Assembly: GCF_030272615.1 (NCBI RefSeq)
Contig: NC_081406.1
Coordinates: forward strand, 472,246,400 to 472,310,399
Direction: 5' to 3'
DNA length: 64,000 bases
Source of the DNA: Cryptomeria japonica
Lineage: Eukaryota; Streptophyta; Pinopsida; Cupressales; Cupressaceae
The position numbers and the translations under genes are program-made. A model generated the notes under the pieces. That model saw nothing but the letters and a program-made list of their open reading frames with translations. It did no database searches and was not told the DNA's origin. Of this stretch, positions 57,757 to 64,000 are shown piece by piece. Numbering within the stretch: the first letter of the stretch is position 1; every line of letters starts with the position of its first letter.

Positions 57757-59015
57757 TGTCGCATGTATAAATTCATCAAATGTAATATCAACTAAGAATG
57801 AAAGGGAAAATCACGAATCCCTATCCTAATCAAAATTCAAACAAACAAACAATAAAATAACACAGAAGCATGAAACATGAATATAAGATATATTAATCGA
57901 TTTCCCCTATTCCAAGACTACGTATAACTTCCATTGCTCTTCTCCTCTTTGTGGTATGGTGGCTCTCAGATATCGTGCTGACAACCTGCAAGTGAAATAA
58001 AGATTCAAAGTTCGTGATTGTTGAAAATGGAGATTGAATGCTCAATTTATAGATAATTGGATGAGAATTGATTGAAAGGTGGAATAGATTGATCAAGAGG
58101 TGGAACTCACGTGAGCTCACATGTTGATTGATAGTTGAACTGTTGATTGAGAAAAAGCTGACCAAAGGATGAAAAAGGATGATTGGAGGAAATAAAGATG
58201 AGGAGATAGTTAACTGGTTGAAAGTTGATTGAGAGCTTTATTTAGAAAAAGCTAACTAAAAGATAGAAATAGGAATTGAAGAGATAATTGAATTAATTAA
58301 TTAATTAATTTAGCATGTGCTTGAATTTTGATTTGGATTTTCAATTTAATCTTTGCCTGAGATTTTAATTCAAATATTGAATTTATTTTAAATTCAATTT
58401 ATTATTTGAATATATTTAGAACTTGACTTTGATTTTCAATTTGATTTTTGAAATCATGCACATGTATTTGAAATTAGAAGAAATTAGAAGAACTAGAAGA
58501 ATTAAAAGAATTTAGAAGAATTATGAAATTAAATGAAATTAGAATTTGGGGATTTGGAATAAAAATTGGAGGAAATAATTAGTTAATTAAATAATTTAAA
58601 GAAATTATTTAATTATTTAGAAATGGACTTTAATTAAATAATAAAGATTATTTAAATTAAAGGAATCAAATCATAATTAATTAAATAATAAAAAATAATT
58701 AATATTTAGAAAAGGGTTAATGATTAAATGACTAGAGATAGAAATTGAGAATGAGTTTATTTAAATAATAAAGATTATTTAAATTGGGGAATTAATCAAA
58801 ATTAATTAAATAATAAATATTTAATTAACATTAGAAAAATGTTTAAAATTATTAAATGATGACAGAATTGGAAATGGAATTAACTAGTAAGACAATGAGG
58901 AAATATGAAATTAGAAGAATAAGATTAATTAACTTAATTAAATAATTAAAGAATTATTTAATCAATTAGATGAATAATTAGTACATTATCAATGAGACAT
59001 TTTTAGGTGTCTACA
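57757..59015 (-). repeat. 3' LTR of W, 1,259 bp, complete
   Basis: It begins TGTAGACACCTAAAAATG and ends ATACATGCGACA on the minus strand. It is the only uninterrupted LTR of the X/Y/Z/W group here apart from Z's 5' LTR. Confidence 0.85.
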
Positions 59016-59030
59016 TTTGCCCCTCTTTGA
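59016..59030 (-). other. Polypurine tract of W
   Basis: TCAAAGAGGGGCAAA on the minus strand adjoins the LTR. Confidence 0.8.
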
Positions 59031-59299
59031 GTCAAAGTCAGAACGACATTGTTTCAAAGAAAATGAAAAAAATTATGCCCCAGTACTAAATATGCCTTGG
59101 TACCACTGTATAGTGTAAATATGCCCCCTCGAAAAAGGTGGTCGAAAAATTTGGAAATTGAGACCATATTTTTTATATCGGTATAATGAGCAATCGTGTG
59201 AAGTTTCGTGCATTTTTGAGATCGTTTGAGTAGCCTACAAGTTGTTTGAAGTTGACAGGGACCACGGGCGTCGAAGTGGGAAAAAACCCTAATTTTGAG

Positions 59300-59309
59300 C
59301 TATAAATAG
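59300..59309 (+). promoter_or_regulatory. TATA box of the W PMD gene
   Basis: CTATAAATAG lies about 92 bases before the ATG at 59401, inside a promoter region conserved with Z (56840-57195 in reverse). Confidence 0.7.
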
Positions 59310-59400
59310 AGATTTTAGCTTTTCATTTGCTCATTTGCATTATGGTGATTTATTAGAGATCTTTTCTAGTTTTTTGCTTTCCTTCGAGTATTTGATCATC

Positions 59401-61650
59401 ATGGCTCGCTATAGGGTATGAGCACACTTGTCTGACCGAGTACATTCTTATCAGAGACCTTCAGGGACTGGCGGCATGGTATTTTTCTAAATTTTTGGCT
59501 GATTTTTTGCCTGTTTTTTGCAATTTTTTCAATTTTTTTCCAAAGAACTAATTTTTATTCATCACGCATACGCCTATCGGTTTTAACACATTATTACTAA
59601 GTGTCACGTAAACACTCTAAATGTACCACAAAAGCTTAAGTGTCACGCATAGGTTCTTAGTGTTACGCATTCGTTTATCTATTCACGCATTAGTTGTAAA
59701 TGCTACACATTCATTGTAATTGTCACACATAAGCATTAATTGTACTGCAATAGTGTTAAATATCACGCATAAGTATTTAAATTCATGCATTTGTTGTTCA
59801 TTGAAGTTTTTGTCATGCATTTGATAATTTTTTGTAATCGCATTATCTGATATCTAACATTTTCAATATTTTCTCTATGCAGGAGAACTTTGGAGTGTTA
59901 TACTACTGATAGAGTAGACCCAGTGGACTTGATCTTCGAGCTGATTTACTTGATGAGGAGATTGCACATATCTGACATCTAGGTTTATATCATGTTTTAC
60001 ATTTGCCAGAGGTTATGACCAATAGGGCCTTGATTATAGCTCTAGTAGAGCGGTGGCATTTTGAGACATATTCCTTCCATCTTCCTACTGGTGAGGCATC
60101 CATTAACTTAGAGTATGTTTGGCGTATACTGCATATTCCCATCCATGGTGCGAGAGTTATATATGATCATGACGATGGCATTGCTGGACTGTGTGCCCTT
60201 TTCAAGTGTGAGGAGAAGGATGTATAGATCAGTGGTCATTATGATATTCCTTGGGATCAATTAGACTATGATGATCTTACTATAGTATTATGTAGTATCG
60301 TAGGTGGTTTGTTGATTCCTGACAGACGTGGTCATGGCTTTCCAGTTGGATGGGGTAGAGTGATCCATGATATGATTGTTCATCATCGAGTATATCCTTT
60401 GGGTCCTTGTCTTTTAGCCATGGTTTATTATTAGGTGCATGTCATTGTATACCTGGGATACCGATCTATCAGTTGTGGTGTGACATTGCTCCAAACTTGG
60501 GCATGGGAGAACATTTCTATCTCGAGACTAGTTATTCATGTTGACTTGCAGCCTAATGAGCCCTATGCATACAGATACACACCTGGTATTAGACACAGGG
60601 TTTGGGTAACACCTTGTACTAGCGACATCATCTTGATATCTTTCAACATTTCATTTGGAGACCATATTTAGATTGCCCTAGTTAGGTAGATGATGCACAA
60701 CTCTTGCCTTTCTACAAACAACAGAGATATCTTATCGGGAGGACCGTTGAGACTTAGAGGATTATTGAGATGTCTCTTCTAGGATGGATACTCAAACAAT
60801 TTGGAGAGATACAAGTGACACCTATTGTTATAGCATACTTTGCTCATGTTTCTCATGAGGTTTTTGATTGGGGTGTATGCATACAACCACATGTGGCGGC
60901 AACTGAGTTTGATGCTCTTCAGGAACTACAGTGGGGTTGGAGTGTAGGTATAACAGATTTAGGGACTACTCCTGAGTATGATTCATGGTGGCCTAGACAT
61001 AGGCCTATTCCACTTACTGATCCGACTATTCTGATCACAGCGTAGCAAATACACCATCCTAGACAATGACTAAGGATCAACATGGGGGAGAGGAGGGGAG
61101 ATGACAGAGGATAGGAGGGAGGAGGAGGACAAGGGGTGGAGGAGATGAGGGAGGATATGAGGACATATACATTGGTGGAGACACCGATGTATGAGCAGTG
61201 AAGATGACGATGATTCTTCAAAGTCAACAAGCAGTGAGGATGGGGATGATGATGATATGCCAGAGCTAGAGGATGTGCCCGTTGTAGAGAGGGGAGGAGG
61301 ACAGGGTGGTGATGGAGATGAGGACGATCCTCAAATTCAGAGTTTAGAGGACGATGTCACTAGACAAGATGTTGAGCGAGAGGCATACCGCAGAGACTAC
61401 GATGCACTAGACACCGAGAGGGATCGACTCCAGAGGGAGAGAGATGAGGCGGTCACGAGAGCTCAGATCACCATGGATGCATATGATTAGTTATTTGGAC
61501 CAGTGACAGAGGCACGTAGCTAGGCAGATAGATATTTTGTTGCGTTACAGGAGGTTATTTATTATCAGTAGGCTTATGAGAGAGTTATTCCTGAGGGTCA
61601 AAGGGAGCCTAGCTTTAGTGCTTTTATGGGGAGAAGATCGAGTCGATCTA
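59401..61650 (+). pseudogene. Plant-mobile-domain (PMD) protein gene of W, broken
   Basis: Exon 1 is 59401-59478 (26 codons, with CGA changed to TGA at codon 7). The intron is 59479-59882, 404 bases, ending TCTATGCAG. Exon 2 carries the PMD: ALIIALVERWHFETYSFHLP, EYVWRILHIPIHGARV, YDIPWDQLDYDDL, FPVGWGRVIHDMIVHHRV. Later parts include TPEYDSWWPRHRPIPLTDP (60970), an acidic low-complexity tail (61191-61340) and a coiled coil (YRRDYDALDTERDRLQRERD). Stops occur at 60225, 60435 and beyond. It points away from Z's PMD gene. The end is set by the copia junction near 61650. Confidence 0.8.
59601..59800. repeat. Ten-unit 20-bp array in the W PMD intron
   Basis: Units at 59601, 59621, 59640, 59660, 59680, 59700, 59720, 59740, 59760 and 59780; consensus close to AAATGTCACGCATAAGTATT. 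Same place and period as in Z, different sequence. Confidence 0.9.
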
Positions 61651-62026
61651 TCTATGAAATGTTTTGTACATCATTATCAACAACAAAATCAGAATATGTT
61701 GCAGCAGCAACTAATTGTACTTAGGTATTATAGATTAAGCAAATGTTGAAGGACATAAAGGTAAAATGCAAAGAACCTATAATCATTTATTGTGATAATT
61801 CAACAGCAATTGATATATCAAAAAATCCGGTATTTCACTCTAAGGCTAAGCATGTTTCTATCAAATATAATTTTTTGAAAGAGAATGTTGAAGCAAAAGA
61901 AGTAAGATTGGTTTATGTGAATACTAAAGAGGAGATTGTAGATATCTTTACTAAGCCTTTTCCTAAGGAAACCTTTGAATATCTTAGAGAGAAGCTCAGG
62001 GTAATACCCTCACTGGTAGAGACTTA
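61650..62026 (+). pseudogene. Ty1/copia RNase H, C-terminal fragment
   Basis: SLSTTKSEYVAAATNCT (61667-61717) in one frame, then after a TAG the open frame 61743-62027 gives IIIYCDNSTAIDISKNPVFH, SKAKHVSIKYNFLKE, RLVYVNTKEEIVDIFTKPFP and FEYLREKL. These are the standard C-terminal motifs of copia RNase H, including the Asp of YCDNSTA and the DIFTKPLP-like end. The protein ends at 62025. Everything upstream (integrase, RT) is absent. Confidence 0.9.
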
Positions 62027-62370
62027 GATAATTGAAGATTGGCATCAAACCGACAAAAACTAACAGAGAAAATTTTTTTCCAGCTCTGATGGAGGAGAGA
62101 TACTTCTCAGGGGGAGTAGTTGGTTGTATGTTCTGCTATTTCTTTTTAATTGCTTTGGCATTTGATGTCAAAGGGGGAGAGAGATCTATGGAAAAACATT
62201 CTTGGGAGAGAGATCTATGAGACATTATTCATTGGGGAAGAGATATATACCCTTTGTGTTTTGATTTTGATTTCTAGTATTGATCTATTTCTGGAGATTG
62301 TTGGCTTTTGGTTTTTGGCATCTTGCTCTGGCACTTAGATGTTTTTCCATCTAATGTTGCCATCAATGCC

Positions 62371-62381
62371 AAAGGGGGAGA
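62371..62381 (+). other. Copia polypurine tract
   Basis: AAAGGGGGAGA, identical to family A's tract. A second AAAGGGGGAG lies about 200 bases upstream (62169). Confidence 0.85.
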
Positions 62382-62382
62382 T

Positions 62383-63482
62383 TGTTGGTATTATGGATGT
62401 GTTACATTAGTTTTGTCATTGATGTCAACACTTATCCTTCTAGAGATCTACATTGTTAATTTAGCATTATGATTATATTGGTTTACTATTGAACCGACAC
62501 ATTGTCTTCACCGACAAGGTCAATGACTTATGCATAATCACCGGTATATGCTCATCAGCAGGTTATATGGTTTATTGGTACTGTTGATGACTTGTTATCA
62601 TCTTGAGATCACTTGATTATGTCAAAGACATGGTTTGGATACTTGATTTTGGTGTTTTGGTTATTGGTCTAATTGGGTTGACATATTTGTTGTTATCGAC
62701 AAATGGGTCTAGGTTATGGACTGGTATACATTATCTATTCTAGATCAGCACAACACATTTTGGAGATGATTTATTGATTGAATATTGTTGTAAATGTATT
62801 GAGCCAACATGATGCATCACATCAAGACTTATTTGTAATTGATTTTATTGTAATATTCTTAGTAAGCCGACCTACACATTTGGTCTTAGGTTTTGTATAT
62901 ATGTAAGATCTCATTTGTGAGATGATAGAAAGGATATGGTTATGGTATGGTATTGTAACATGGTATGTGTGAATATTCAAGATCATATGAGCAGATGATA
63001 GAGAAGGTTCAAGGAAGGTTTGAAGGTGTTTGTAAGAGCTTAACCGATACTGAATCCAACATTGGAGATGCAAATTTGAGCAGTACATTATTCTAGGATT
63101 TAACCATCCTATTGTAGTCATTGCGACTCCCATTTGAGCAGTGTGCTCTAGGTGGTTGTCCTTTCTGCATGCGCAAACCCCATTTGTATACACATACTAT
63201 CTGCAGTAGTATCATCTGATTGTGGGTAAGGTTTCCCACCGTGGTTTTTCCCCTTATAGGGTTTCCATGTCAAAATACTTGTGTTATGTGTTGTGGATGT
63301 TGTTTCTCTTTATGTTTCATGCATTAAGTTTCACCGGTATTGATATTAACTGCTAATCTATTAACCGAAAATAATTTTGGTTTACCGTTATTAAGTATCA
63401 AGTTTTATTAAGTTATAATTAGGTTGAAATTCATTGACAACTGATTCACCCTCCCTCTCAATTTCCCTTTTGGTTCCTAACA
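62383..63482 (+). repeat. 3' LTR of the copia element
   Basis: 1,100 bp, TGTTGGTATTATGG to GGTTCCTAACA. It shares with family A and the solo LTR a core (GCAGTGNGCTCTAGG, GTTTTTCCC...GGGTTTCC) and a GATTCACCCTCCCTCTCA end. Confidence 0.85.
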
Positions 63483-64000
63483 CATTTATAGGCCCTTTGA
63501 TGCAAAATGAGTCATCATCATCATCATTTTGTTGTTTGATCAATGCCTTTTCCAGTTTAGCAAATTTCTCCTTCTCAATTTTATCTTCCTTTTGTTCTTT
63601 CTTCTTCTCTTTTTTAGAAGTCTGTTCAGCAAATTTTTCTGCAAGTTCCTCTTGAGTAGCCTATGAAACTGGTGGGAGTTGGGGTTTCACTTGTTGATCA
63701 TTTACCAATAGGGGTGGAATATCCACACTTAGTTGAGTTGCCGGTATCTCCACTGTATTAACCTGTGAATCAGTAATTTCAGGTGGCTACATATTTGGTG
63801 CAATGATGTTTCAAGATAGATCTATTGTATCCTGAATATCATCAACAAAAATTATCGGTTGAGAAGTAGTGTCATCCTTCTTCTTGATAGGATAGACAAT
63901 ATCAGCTTGCACTATTTCTTCCTCATCTATTTCTGGTAAATCCATAGTATCTTGCTCATTATCTTGTTGGGACTTAATCAATTTATACATATTCTAAATT
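63483..64000 (-). pseudogene. Unknown Lys/Glu-rich protein remnant, runs off right edge
   Basis: The minus strand reads from the window edge to 63483 in one frame with three stops: near 63813 (TGA), 63792 (TAG, in MxPPEI) and 63661 (TAG, in VSxATQ). It has an acidic, Pro-rich part (PEIDEEEIVQADIV; LPPVS) then a charged helix (EELAEKFAEQTSKKEKK). It resembles the acidic linker plus coil of family A ORF2 in composition and may be a related element; this is a guess. The copia LTR cuts it. Confidence 0.45.

Larger units (their letters stand above)
57757..61650 (-). mobile_element. Element W: Ty3/gypsy Tat-type, 3' end with antisense PMD gene
   Basis: On the minus strand the order is antisense PMD gene, polypurine tract (59030-59016) and a complete 3' LTR (59015-57757). 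GAAAT (57752-57756) is the presumed target duplication in Z's LTR. Left of the copia junction nothing of gag-pol is present, so W's 5' part was lost or lies beyond the copia fragment. The join with Z forms a large head-to-head inverted pair of PMD genes. Confidence 0.75.
61650..63482 (+). mobile_element. Ty1/copia element, 3' end only
   Basis: It has the end of a copia RNase H, a 3' untranslated stretch with two purine tracts and an 1,100-bp LTR. The 5' part is missing: similarity to the W PMD gene runs to about 61650 and copia begins at once. Since LTR elements do not insert truncated, a deletion probably joined the two. It is followed by CATTT at 63483; no partner is visible. Confidence 0.8.

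Overview
This window is repeat DNA from a land plant with a large genome. A gymnosperm such as a conifer is my guess, inferred from 19-21 kb Ty3/gypsy elements stacked inside one another; no host gene is present to confirm it. I found no intact host gene, tRNA, rRNA or CRISPR array. Nearly every coding region belongs to a retrotransposon and is broken by stops or frameshifts.

The whole window resolves into one nest. Several junctions are fixed by target-site duplications (TSDs) readable in the sequence. Names A, X, Y, Z and W are mine. (1) X is the oldest: a minus-strand Ty3/gypsy (Tat-type) element, seen as 35823-38601, of which only the start of its 3' LTR and its antisense plant-mobile-domain (PMD) gene remain. 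(2) Y is another minus-strand Tat-type element inserted in X's LTR. Its 5' LTR is split into 35822-35595 and 6092-5157, followed by a primer-binding site (PBS) and leader. (3) A minus-strand LINE fragment with an RNase H domain sits inside Y's LTR (6093-7436 and 35016-35594). (4) An LTR element lacking pol (family A, 7437-35015, TSD CAAAA) sits inside the LINE RNase H. (5) A 20,975-bp Ty3/gypsy element with 6.85-kb LTRs (13072-34046, TSD GGGGG) sits inside family A. A second family A copy (1-4839, minus) sits in Y's leader and runs off the left edge.

On the right, X's PMD gene is cut at 38601 by Z, a plus-strand Tat-type element (38602-57756) with gag, protease, RT, RNase H, second RNase H, integrase and an antisense PMD gene. 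Z carries a 1,681-bp solo LTR (44741-46421, TSD TCTAG). Z's 3' LTR is interrupted by W (57757 to about 61650, minus), another Tat-type element with its own antisense PMD gene. W ends at a truncated Ty1/copia element (61650-63482).

Four things stand out. The large element carries a 1,213-codon reading frame inside each LTR, and its second RNase H lies before the RT. The pol-less family A encodes a four-knuckle Gag and a second large unknown protein with a possible promoter of its own. The Tat-type elements carry regular 20- or 22-bp degenerate arrays, different in each element, in the leader after the PBS and in the first intron of the antisense PMD gene. Premature stops are mostly TAG or TAA where CAG or CAA is expected, a pattern consistent with decay of methylated cytosines.
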